Origin: Thraustochytrium sp. TN22
Lineage: Eukaryota; Sar; Bigyra; Thraustochytrida; Thraustochytriidae
Direction of reading: 5' to 3'
Assembly: GCA_013306675.1 (NCBI GenBank)
Contig: JABLUY010000110.1
Coordinates: 50,652-114,651 of the forward strand
DNA: 64,000 nt
Each line of letters starts with the position of its first letter. Within the stretch, counting starts at the first letter, position 1. This document shows, in pieces, positions 1 to 8,437 of the stretch. The notes under the pieces are model-generated. The model was not told the DNA's origin. It saw only the letters and a list, made by a program, of their open reading frames with translations, and ran no database searches. Both the position numbers and the translations under genes were made by a program.

Positions 1-1990
1 AGCTCAACTCGCAAAGTCAGTCCCAATCCCGATGAGCAGGTCAGCCGGCTAGATCTCAAGGAATTGTCGTCCGCCGGCCCGGGGCACGCCGGCCCGCCCA
101 CCGGCCACCACCAGCCAGCGCGTGGTAGGGTACCAATACAATCCGAGTCTGACCACTTGCCCTGCCTGGCTCAGCCTGAGCTGCAGTCGACGCGAATGAC
201 CGCAGAGCGCGCGGCCGCTCGTTTCGGCGCCAGCCTCGCGTCGTTCCATGGCCACGTACTTCCTTCCCCACGCGTGCGTGCACCAACCGGCGGTGGCGGC
301 GTCCGGAAGCAAGTAGGGTACGTGTTACCAGCTTACCACGACCGTTGTCCATGCAGCCAAGACGAACCCCCCCTCGCTTCGCCACGGTACACTGGGTGTC
401 ACAGCGGAGCTAGGCACGCAGCGCCGGCCGGCGCGAAAGACGCCTGCCCGAGCCCAAGTCGCGACCCCCTGCGATCAGTCAACGGGTGGCTCGGAATCCC
501 GCTCCGCGCTGCGCGCGCCACTGAGGCAAGCGAAGCGTTTCGCCCTGGGCTCTGGCCTGCCACTGCACCCAGGCTGTTCGCGAGACGCGGAAAGCGCAGC
601 ATCCAAACCTGGCTGGGTGTAGAACGCAACCATTTCAACCCATTTGCGCGCTCGCGACCTGGCCTGCTCGGCGTGATCGCTGAAACGCACTCGCGAGTTT
701 CCGCCTGACCATACCTCGCGGAGCGCCCCGCATCGGAAGCTAGAAGCTACCAGGCGGGCCACAGTGATTGGGCCCTCCAGGCTGAGGGACACGGGTCCGG
801 GCGAAGCAAGCATCGAGCGCGCGCAGCTGGCTGGCAGCGCCTGGCAGCGGGCCGACGTATAGCGCGGCGCCGACAGACAGACCACGGTCGCAATGTTTGC
901 GGCTGGGCGACAGCGCCAGATTGGCGTTGCGGCGCGGCGCGGTACGGCGGCACGAGCCAGGCGGCCAGTGTCCAGTACGAGGGAGGCGGTGGGGAAGTCG
1001 TGCGCTGGTGCAGCGGCAGCCGTTTCTGCCCGACCAGTCTCGCGAAGTTGCACTGGCAGCGGCGCTGCGGGGCTGCTCGCGCTGGAGGTCCCCCCCATCG
1101 GCAAGCTGCTAGCTCGAACGCGCCTGGTCGCGTCCAGGCTACGAACGCCGGCTGTGGGGCAAGGAAAAGCGCAACGAGCTCCCGAAACAAGCTGCTAGCA
1201 AGTTTCTAGCGATGCTAGAGACAAGCTAGCCTGCCCGAAGCGGTCTGGTGCAGCAGCACTGGGCAGTCCCGCAATCCGCAGCGCATTCCAACGAGCGAGC
1301 AGGCAGGCCAGGCACGAGCGCAGCGGCGGGAAGGAGGAAACGGGGCAGGCAGCAAGCCAGCCAGCAGCATGGAGTGTACGGCGGCCATGGCGCAGCTTGA
1401 AGAGGGCCCGGCGGCACCGCGGCGAGGGCTATGCGCGCGCATCGTCATGGGCGGGGAGCGCTCCGCCCCGAGGGCCAGCGGCGAGCGCCGCAGGTGCAGG
1501 CGCGAGCGCGTCGTCACGACCGGCGTGCTGCCCGTTTTTTCGGGCGTCTCGCTCAAGGATGAGGACGAGCCGCCCATGCACCAGAGCAGCTTGTGACGGT
1601 CCTGTAGCCGCACGTCAAGGCACGCCAAGGCACGGTCGACCTAAAGCGAGCTCAAGCGAGCGAGCAATCAGATAATTGGCGAGGTAGACCTCGGAGAGGG
1701 CCAAGCAAAGTAGCGAACAAGCTAAGACCGCAACTCATCGAGCGCATGAAGTTCGAGAGCTCAGACAAAGCGCGCGTGCGTGGGCACTGCACCCGTCTGG
1801 AGGCTCCTCTCATTGGCCCATCATCTCCATCACCACCCCTCCCTCAGCCCTTGTCTTCTTTTGATGTATTATGCTGTCACACAACCAATCAAAGCCACAT
1901 CACATCACATTCATGTTCTTTCTTTCCGGGTCTCCCTGCTTGGCATGACAATGGAGGCGCGTGCGTGCGGAGGCGCGCATGCGCAGATGC
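1..1990. other. Intergenic, no gene recognised
   Basis: About 2 kb of GC-rich sequence on the downstream side of the GST gene. Several open frames occur, the longest about 210 codons on the + strand from a TTG at 64. None has a recognisable domain, a plausible start context or a composition that differs from its overlapping frames, so none is called. The segment from about 1790 to 1950 is less GC-rich and pyrimidine-rich, and may belong to the 3' UTR or terminator of the GST transcript, which reads leftwards. That last point is inference. Confidence 0.5.
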
Positions 1991-2668
1991 TTAGCGCTTG
2001 TGCTGTTCATACCAGGCGGCAACCTCCGGGAGCTCGTAAAAGCGCTGCAGATAGTCGGTAACGACCTTGTTGCAGTCGAGCGAGTCCGTGGGCACGTGGT
2101 CCATGTGGCCGCGCTGAAAGCTGCGCAGCGCCGGCACGGCCTTGCAATCCGCGATGGTGGGGCCGTCCTTGGAGGCCAGCCACTTGCCGTCGTTGGCCTC
2201 AATGAGCTTGGCGAAGTTGTTCAGGATGACAGGGAGCTTCTCCTTGACGAAAGCCTCACGCATCTTCTGGACCAGCGCCTTGTGCTCGTCCGTGCCCTTG
2301 AAGTCCTCCGAGTGGCCGTAGTTGGCCGGGCTCATGCCCATGTAAAAGGATGGCTCCCACGCGCGCGCCAGGTCGTCACAGTAGCCCATGGCCTCGTCCA
2401 CCAGCAGGCGGTCCAGCGGCTCGGCCGGCACCAGCTTGCCGGCGCCCAGCGTGCCGGCGTACCGCAGCAGCGCGTCGCTCTGCGCGTACTCGGTGCCGTC
2501 CACCTCCATCATGGGCAGCTGGCCGAAGCGCGTCTTGGGCTTGATCTCCTGCCACTCGCCATGCGACACGCGCGCGTCCTCAAAGTCCACGCCGTTCAGG
2601 GTCAGCGCCAGCCGGACCTTCTCGCCCGCGCCCTGGATGTCAAAGTACGTGAGCTTGATCTTGGACAT
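1991..2668 (-). CDS. Glutathione S-transferase (sigma/alpha/mu-like)
   Basis: A 225-residue protein of normal cytosolic GST length. It conjugates glutathione to electrophiles, or acts as a GSH-dependent isomerase or peroxidase; the substrate cannot be told. The N-terminal thioredoxin-like domain (about 1-80) starts MSKIKLTYFDIQGAGEKVRL, placing the catalytic tyrosine at Tyr8. It has the cis-Pro strand QLPMMEVDG and the glutathione gamma-glutamyl-binding QSDALLRYAG motif. The rest (about 85-225) is the all-helical C-terminal domain with a TIADCKAVPALRSF segment in the place of the usual N-capping box. The start at 2668 is the first Met that begins the domain. The frame stays open upstream, but through a TGCC microsatellite that looks like 5' UTR. 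Class assignment within the sigma/alpha/mu group is uncertain. Confidence 0.93.
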   Translation of the reverse strand: MSKIKLTYFDIQGAGEKVRLALTLNGVDFEDARVSHGEWQEIKPKTRFGQLPMMEVDGTEYAQSDALLRYAGTLGAGKLVPAEPLDRLLVDEAMGYCDDLARAWEPSFYMGMSPANYGHSEDFKGTDEHKALVQKMREAFVKEKLPVILNNFAKLIEANDGKWLASKDGPTIADCKAVPALRSFQRGHMDHVPTDSLDCNKVVTDYLQRFYELPEVAAWYEQHKR

Positions 2669-2711
2669 CTTGTCTTGCTCGCCGCGCGTCGCCTGCCTGG
2701 CCGCTGCCTTG

Positions 2712-2743
<32 letters not shown>

Positions 2744-4081
2744 CTGCTCTCGCTCGCGCTGCAGTGCTGCCTGGCGATTCTGGTCTGCTGCTCGCTCGCC
2801 TGCGCGAGCGCCGCGCGCCAGGGCTCCGGAGCGCTCCGGACTCCGGAGGCTCGTCACAGATTCCCCGCAACCCCGCCGCACTACGACAAGCGCACGCAGG
2901 CGCTGCAGGCGCTCCGGCCGGGCCGGATCGAAAGCAGAGAGCGTCCGCCGCAGTGGCCGCAGTGCCGCACCACAACTTGGAGTTCGTGGTGATGGCCGGC
3001 CACGGGTCGGAGTCCGCTGCACTAACTTACTGCGCGGCGTGCGGATGATCTTTGCTCGCTTGAGAGCTTCTCGAAGGTACTGGTGGCGGCGTACGTGGTC
3101 ACGGGGCCATCGGCCGGACGCGCGTGCTTCGCCGGGCCGCCGTGCAGCGGCGCGGTGTCGCGAAGATGAAGGCCCGAAGGTGAGGAACCCGACTGGCGGC
3201 TCCGTGAGCCACGGTCCTCTCATGGCGCCGCAGCCGCAGCGTCATTTTGGAGCCTGCGTCGCGGCGTCGGGCGAGCTTGTGATCACTGCCGAGCCCCGAG
3301 ACGCTGGCTGGCGGCCAGCAGCCTGACGACGCTCGCCATCGCTGCTGTCGCCAGCCAGTGGCCTGGATCGTGGTACCATGGTACCATACCGGGGCGGTAC
3401 CAGTTCTTAGGCCTGACTGCAGTGGTACTTGCGTCGAAGAAGAATGCTTCGGAGCAGAATGGAACAGTGGCCTTGGTGGCTGCAGTGCAGGCAGGCGGCT
3501 GCAGCCATGGCGAGTCTGAGCCAGAGTTCCGAGTGCTGGTAAATTAGGCCATTGCTTTTGACGTGGCCGCCGCCAGCAGCGGTTGCACTGCAGTCTTGAT
3601 GAACGGTCAGAACGGCGGCCCAGCCCGAGCCTCGGTCGCGGACGACCGTGGACGGCGCGCCAGCGGCCAGCCTGAGTTGGAGAAGTTCGCTTTCGGCAAA
3701 AGCATCCCTGTCGGAGCGGCGTTCCGAGCAAGGCGGGAAACCGGCCGGGCCCAGCCATGACCACGATACGAACCGCCAACGTGGGACGGCGCAACGCGGA
3801 CCTCGGATGGGGACGGTCTCACGCCGCCCCAAGTACGAGCAGCATGGCGTGACGGACACGGCCAGGCACGCCGGGACTGGGACTCGCTTGGCTCGGCGGA
3901 CTGACAGGCGCAAAGGCGGGCGCTGCGCCGGGCCACGCCCAGCGCAGCCGGAACGCGCGGCGCAGCGCGGCGCGACGTGGGGCAGACCTGCAACGAGGCT
4001 CGAGGTTGTACGTTCGTGCGCGTACGTGTCCGGGCGCCGCCGCGTTCAAGGGCCGGTTCGACGTGGAGGCGCGCAAACAAA
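2669..4081. promoter_or_regulatory. Divergent GST / crotonase intergenic region
   Basis: 1.4 kb between two genes transcribed away from each other, so it must hold both promoters. It contains the CCTG microsatellite next to GST and a short inverted GGTACCATGGTACC palindrome near 3371-3386. No TATA box or gene was recognised, and overlapping ORFs on both strands show no domain. Confidence 0.45.
2711..2744. repeat. TGCC/CCTG tetranucleotide microsatellite
   Basis: About eight uninterrupted CCTG units directly upstream of the GST start, so probably in its 5' UTR or core promoter (read as GGCA on the coding strand). Confidence 0.9.
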
Positions 4082-4903
4082 ATGCCCGAGTACAAGTGCA
4101 TGACGGTGGAGCGCGACTCGCGCGGCTGGGACGTGGTGACGCTCAACCGACCGGAGAAGCTGAATGCGGTGAGCCCGACGCTCATGACGGAGCTGCTCTC
4201 GTACTTTTCAAGCCTGGACACGGACGACCTCATCAAGCACGAGAAGGGCGCGCCGCAGCCGCGCGCGATTCTGCTCAAGGCCAACGGCCGCTCGTTCTGC
4301 GCCGGCCTGGACCTGACCGAGGGCGGCGGCGGCCTTGGCGAGATGGACGGCACCTACGTCTTCAACGCGCAGCGGCGGCCGGCGCAGATCGTGCTGGCCA
4401 TGCGCAGGGTCAAGCAGCCCATCGTGGCGCTCCTGCACGGGTCTGCAGCCGGCTTTGGTCTCGGCCTCGCCCTCGCGTCCGACGTGCGCCTCGTGGCGCG
4501 CGACTTCCGCTGCAACGTCGCCATGGCCAAGATCGGTCTCACCGGCGCCGACGTCGGCATCTCCTATTTCTTGCCGCGCGCCGTGGGCCCCAGCATGGCC
4601 GCGGAGATGATGATGACCGGCCGGTTCATGCACGCTGACCGTGCCTACCAGCTCGGCTTTGCCAACGGCATCTACGAGTCCTACGACGACCTCCTCCGCG
4701 CCGGCGTCGAGACCGTCCAGGCCATGGTCGACACCATGACGCCCATGTCGCTCTTCCTGACCAAGGAGGCCCTTGACCTCTCGCTGCAGTCGCCCAGCCT
4801 CCACAGCTCCGTCGCCCTCGAGGACCGCCAGCAGCTCATGGCCCTCAAGGACCCCGAATTTGCCACCTACCTTAAGAAGGGTTTTAGCAAGGGTAAAATT
4901 TAA
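4082..4903 (+). CDS. Enoyl-CoA hydratase/isomerase (crotonase) family protein
   Basis: A 273-residue crotonase-fold protein acting on acyl-CoA thioesters. The family signature is clear: LNRPEKLNAVSPTL near the N-terminus, the first oxyanion-hole strand RSFCAGLDL, and the second oxyanion helix GSAAGFGLGLALASDVRLVARD. The two glutamates of classical hydratases (rat Glu144 and Glu164) do not appear at the aligned places: GFGLGLAL replaces GGGCELAM. An aspartate in GADVG (Asp157) matches the Asp of dienoyl-CoA isomerases and of some mycobacterial EchA proteins with a G(C/A)DVG motif. The reaction may therefore be isomerase- or hydrolase-type. ATG 4082 has an AACAAA upstream context and begins the fold. 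No C-terminal SKL peroxisomal signal is present (ends FSKGKI), and no clear mitochondrial presequence. Confidence 0.92.
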   Translation: MPEYKCMTVERDSRGWDVVTLNRPEKLNAVSPTLMTELLSYFSSLDTDDLIKHEKGAPQPRAILLKANGRSFCAGLDLTEGGGGLGEMDGTYVFNAQRRPAQIVLAMRRVKQPIVALLHGSAAGFGLGLALASDVRLVARDFRCNVAMAKIGLTGADVGISYFLPRAVGPSMAAEMMMTGRFMHADRAYQLGFANGIYESYDDLLRAGVETVQAMVDTMTPMSLFLTKEALDLSLQSPSLHSSVALEDRQQLMALKDPEFATYLKKGFSKGKI

Positions 4904-5514
4904 TCGATGTCTCCCAGTTGGATTGATTCCACTCCACCGGCCAAGCTGCACGACTGCACTGCGATTGATTCTTGACCGGCTGACTTGTTGGAATTCTTCG
5001 CGTCGCTTGAGCTCGAGCCTGCGAGTGAGCTTGCGCATGCGCGTTGTCAAAAAGTACAAGGCCAAGTTAATCAGATCATGAGGACTCCAGCAAAAGTACA
5101 TCTCAGGTCGCAATGTCTGGCCACCCTTTGTCTCATTCTTTACATGTCAGGCCGTCATCGTCTCGGCAGTCGCCTCTCTTCTCCGCTTGTACCAGGCAGA
5201 GGCTGGAGGCCGGCCGTGGCACTAGCATCTGCGTCCCGCTCGTCAAATCAGCCTGGCGTCGCTTTTCATCCAAAGCCAAAAGCTCCAGCAGCCCGTATCG
5301 GGCACCGGTATCCCGGCCACGCCACGCCACGGTCCACGCCGTACGTCGCAGAATGGTGGACGTGCCTTGCCGGAACCTCTGGCCGCTCCGCACCGCTGGC
5401 ACCTGCGCAACGCAGAGCAGCGAAGGCCACGGCGGCGGCACCCCGTCTAGCCGATGCTGACGCTCGAGAGGCTTGTGCCGGCCTCCCGCTCGCAGAGCGC
5501 GATCCCAGGCCGCG
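4904..5514. other. Intergenic, nothing recognised
   Basis: 611 bp between two co-oriented genes. It must hold the 3' end of the crotonase transcript and the promoter of the CX9C gene. Short ORFs are present without domain or composition support. Confidence 0.5.
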
Positions 5515-5949
5515 ATGTCGTGCCCCGTGGTCGGGGCGGTGGACGCCGCGGACCGGCCGGACGCGCAGGTGAGCGACTTTGTGAGCGCGGGCAACGTGGC
5601 GCGGGCCGAGGCGCTGCTGCAGGGCGTGGAGTCCGTGGTGCCCACGTGCGCCGTGCCGCAGGCCAACTTCGTGCGCTGCCAGCGAAAGGTCGCCGAGAGC
5701 GGCGAGGGCAACTGCGTGCGCGAGGCGGACTGCTACATCGGCTGCGACCGCTTCGCGACCAAGCGCCGCCGCCAGGTCTTCGCGGCGTGCGATGACAAGC
5801 TGCCCGGCGCGTCGCGGCCCTCGGTCCACGCGCGCTTCTTCCACTGCCTCCGCGACAAGGAGGAGAAGCACTGTCTCGACGCGCTGCAGGCCTTTAACGA
5901 GTGCGGCCGCGACGCCGTTGCTGCTGCTTCCGCTGCTGGCTCTGCATGA
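5515..5949 (+). CDS. Small cysteine-rich CX9C-type protein (CHCH-like)
   Basis: A 144-residue acidic protein with regularly spaced cysteines. One CX9C pair lies in CAVPQANFVRC and another in CLDALQAFNEC; the latter is preceded by a CX8C step, and two further Cys lie in READCYIGCDR. Paired CX9C helices define the coiled-coil-helix family, which is imported into the mitochondrial intermembrane space and oxidised by the Mia40 relay, and includes COX6B, COX17-type assembly factors and MICOS subunits. The spacing between the pairs (over 50 residues) is larger than in a standard CHCH hairpin, so this could instead be an unrelated disulfide-rich protein. ATG 5515 is the first Met after a low-complexity leader. 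Its stop lies only 31 bp from the stop of the convergent neighbour. Confidence 0.6.
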   Translation: MSCPVVGAVDAADRPDAQVSDFVSAGNVARAEALLQGVESVVPTCAVPQANFVRCQRKVAESGEGNCVREADCYIGCDRFATKRRRQVFAACDDKLPGASRPSVHARFFHCLRDKEEKHCLDALQAFNECGRDAVAAASAAGSA

Positions 5950-5980
5950 TGGGAATCAAAGCAAAAACGTAAGGTAAAAC

Positions 5981-7738
5981 TCATTGTGTCATTGTGTCAT
6001 GGCTGGCTGCGCCGCCTGGAGGCGACGAGCGCCTCTTGGCAAGCCGAGCGTCATGCTTGGTGTTAGCTTCACCACCACCACTCTTGTGTGCCTCCCGCTG
6101 TCGGGCAAGGCCGGCGAGCTGCTCGTACGAGACCAGCGTCACGTGCGGGTGCGAATTGTCAAGGTGGCTCGCAAGGGAGGCGACTTGGTCCAGGGCCGAC
6201 GTCTGGATGATGTACAGGTAGTGCACGCCACCCGCAGGCAAGCTCGCCAGGAGTTGCGCGCACGTCTCCGGCGACAAGTTCAGGCCGTCCACGCCATTGC
6301 CCGGGGCCCAGTTCGTGACGGGCCGGAAGAGCACGACACTGTCGTGGCCAGAACCCACCACGCGGTAGGACTCACCGTGCAGCAGCATGTCCGGAATCGG
6401 CACCGGCCAGGGCACGTCGTTGAGAAAGAACGACTTGACTGCGTGCGCCGGCCCGAGGTAGCGCGGGAAGTAGTCTCGCTCCGCCGCGCCCCAGCGAAAG
6501 AACCACTCCCAGTGCACGCTGCCGGACGTGTTCATCAAGCGGGCATCTGCGTCCATCTGCTGCACAAAGCGCGCCTGGTCCTCGGCCGAGAACATGCTGG
6601 GGTACGCGTACAGCGTGCCGGAGGGCGGGAAGATGAACCAGTCGCGCCCGCTGCGCGCGCCCTGCGCCATGTACCAGCGCAAAATGTCCGGCGCCAGCCG
6701 CAAGAGATTGGGCGAGAGCGTCCACGTCAGCGGAAAGCAGGCCGCCGACGGCCCCGCGCAGGCTGCAGCGCGCTCGCGCATGTGCGCGCTCGCGAAGCCC
6801 TCCACAAAGTTCAAGTTGTCCATGTCGCCGTACACGAGCGCCACGTACGTCCGGCGCGGGTCGTAGCGCAAGACCTCGCTAGGCGGCTGTCGCAGCGGCG
6901 CCTCCAGCGCGGGCCGCCCGCTCCAGAACGCCAAGTTGCGCGTATCCGCGGAGGCCACCTGGCCCAGCTCTGCGAGGCAGTCCGTCTCTGCCTCAAAGGT
7001 GTACCCGCCCAGCACCTTGACCTGCGTGTTGTAGCCGTACACGCGCACCGGCCGCCGCCACGGCGCGGCGCGCACCACGCGCTGCAGCCAGGCGTGCGCA
7101 GGCGTGCGCGGCACGCACTCGAGCGCCTGGAAGTTCGCCAGCAGTCGCTCCTTGACGATAAAGTCCACGAGCCGGCCGCGCCGCAGCGCGCTCACCTCCT
7201 GGATCGCAAGCGAGGTCGTCGCGTTCGCCACCGCCTCGGCCTCCGCCAGCGCGCGTGCGCGCGACCAGCCCCGCGCGTCCGCCTTGACCACCGCGCCCGC
7301 CGGCAGCAGGCGCGCGTCGCCCACCGGCACGGCCCGGAGCACGCCGGCCAGCGTCACGACCGTGTCGAGCGTCGCCTCGGCCTCGCCGGCCTCGTACAGG
7401 ATCGCGCCGTAGCGCGCCGACGCGTTGCGCGCAAAGTCCTCGGCCCACACGCGCGGCGCGTCCTTCTGCTCGTCCCCCAGCAGCTCGCGCAGCCAGAACT
7501 CGTCGCCCTCGGCCTCGTCCAGGTCCAGGTACACGCTCGCCGCGCGCTCGCGGTTGCGCAGGCCGGCGGCCGCGGCCGCGGCCACGCGCGTCGCCTCGTC
7601 CGCGCCCCTGAGCACCACCACGAGCTCCAGCGCGCGCGCGCCGCCGGCCTGCAGCGTGCCCGCGACGGCGACCGCGATGGCGACCGCGACCCTCGCCGTG
7701 GGCGCGCGGCGCCGGCGCCGGCGCAGGGCCGACGGCAT
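5981..7738 (-). CDS. Secreted GxGYxYP-family protein (putative glycoside hydrolase)
   Basis: A 585-residue protein. An Arg-rich n-region and a hydrophobic Ala/Val stretch (about residues 16-37) look like a signal peptide. The central region resembles the GxGYxYP family of putative glycoside hydrolases: TYVALVYGDMDNLNFV (a Gly-Asp-x-Asn strand) is followed by an RDWFIFPPSGTLYAYPSMF segment, a variant of the name-giving motif with Tyr-x-Tyr-Pro retained. The distal half has aromatic-rich loops (VHWEWFFRWGAAERDYFPRY) that fit a carbohydrate-active fold. Several NXS/T sequons support secretion. The last 40 residues are low-complexity. Substrate and catalytic residues are unknown. It is convergent with the CX9C gene (31 bp) and divergent from the SNF2 gene (424 bp). 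Confidence 0.7.
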   Translation of the reverse strand: MPSALRRRRRRAPTARVAVAIAVAVAGTLQAGGARALELVVVLRGADEATRVAAAAAAGLRNRERAASVYLDLDEAEGDEFWLRELLGDEQKDAPRVWAEDFARNASARYGAILYEAGEAEATLDTVVTLAGVLRAVPVGDARLLPAGAVVKADARGWSRARALAEAEAVANATTSLAIQEVSALRRGRLVDFIVKERLLANFQALECVPRTPAHAWLQRVVRAAPWRRPVRVYGYNTQVKVLGGYTFEAETDCLAELGQVASADTRNLAFWSGRPALEAPLRQPPSEVLRYDPRRTYVALVYGDMDNLNFVEGFASAHMRERAAACAGPSAACFPLTWTLSPNLLRLAPDILRWYMAQGARSGRDWFIFPPSGTLYAYPSMFSAEDQARFVQQMDADARLMNTSGSVHWEWFFRWGAAERDYFPRYLGPAHAVKSFFLNDVPWPVPIPDMLLHGESYRVVGSGHDSVVLFRPVTNWAPGNGVDGLNLSPETCAQLLASLPAGGVHYLYIIQTSALDQVASLASHLDNSHPHVTLVSYEQLAGLARQREAHKSGGGEANTKHDARLAKRRSSPPGGAASHDTMTQ

Positions 7739-8162
7739 CGCCCCGGCGGACTCCGAAGCCGACGCGGCGGGGTTCTGGTCGCGGGCGCCGCGTCGGCGGC
7801 GTCGGGGTTCTGGTCGTGCCTGCCTCGGCCGGATGGATGCATGGATGGAATTTCAAACCTTCAACGCCGGCGCGGGCAGCGGCGACGGCGGCGGCAGCGG
7901 CGGCGGCGGCGCGCGCGGGCGGGCCCGCGCCGCGGGCGCAGCGCGCGACGCGGCAGCTCCCCGCCCTGGAGGTCCGCCGGCGAGCGAGCGGGAGAGTGCT
8001 GCGCGGGCCGGGGCCCGGCAGTGGGCTCCGAGAGCGCGAGCTCCTGGCGCGCTCCCTTCGCCGACGCTGACGCGACGCAGGCGTACGAGGGCCAGTCGCT
8101 GCGTGCAGGCGAGCGAGCGAGCGAGCGAGGAGCAGAGCGCTCGCAGGCGGTACTGCGCGAGC
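7739..8162. promoter_or_regulatory. Short divergent promoter region
   Basis: 424 bp between the start codons of the GxGYxYP gene (-) and the SNF2/RING gene (+), the shortest head-to-head gap in the window. It is extremely GC-rich, with GGCGGC runs and a GCGA tetranucleotide run at about 8111-8131. The + frame stays open here with an upstream in-frame ATG at 7833, so the SNF2 protein could be longer at its N-terminus. Confidence 0.5.
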
Positions 8163-8392
8163 ATGGCTGGAAGGCGTCGCACAGCGACTGCCCGCGGCGG
8201 TGGTGGCGGTGGCGCCGCGGCGCCTCGGAGAACCAGCCGACGCTTGAAGCGCGAGGATGAGGCAGCCAAGCACCAGGGTCTGCAAGACCAGCAGGGTCAG
8301 CAAGACCAACAAGATCAGCAGGGTCTGCAAGATCAGCAAGACCAGCGGGGTCAGCAGGATCAGCAAGACCAGCAGGCCTCGGCCTCCTTGAG

Positions 8393-8437
<45 letters not shown>

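Noticed and set aside
3371-3386. GGTACCATGGTACC palindrome as a regulatory operator
   Set aside because: A single short palindrome in a 1.4-kb intergenic region without a second copy or a nearby regulator gene; kept only as a note.
7425-8162. Upstream extension of SNF2 copy A to 7425
   Set aside because: It would overlap the start of the convincing divergent gene and is low-complexity; only the part after 7739 (ATG 7833) remains possible.
5984-8260. A 758-codon + strand frame
   Set aside because: Antisense to the GxGYxYP gene, Arg/His/Val-rich as expected for a shadow of GC-rich coding sequence.
6993-8366. A 457-codon - strand frame starting with a Leu/Ile-rich, membrane-like peptide
   Set aside because: It is the antisense of the Gln/Asp repeat and Gly/Arg-rich start of the SNF2 gene and overlaps the GxGYxYP gene in another frame; no domain is present.
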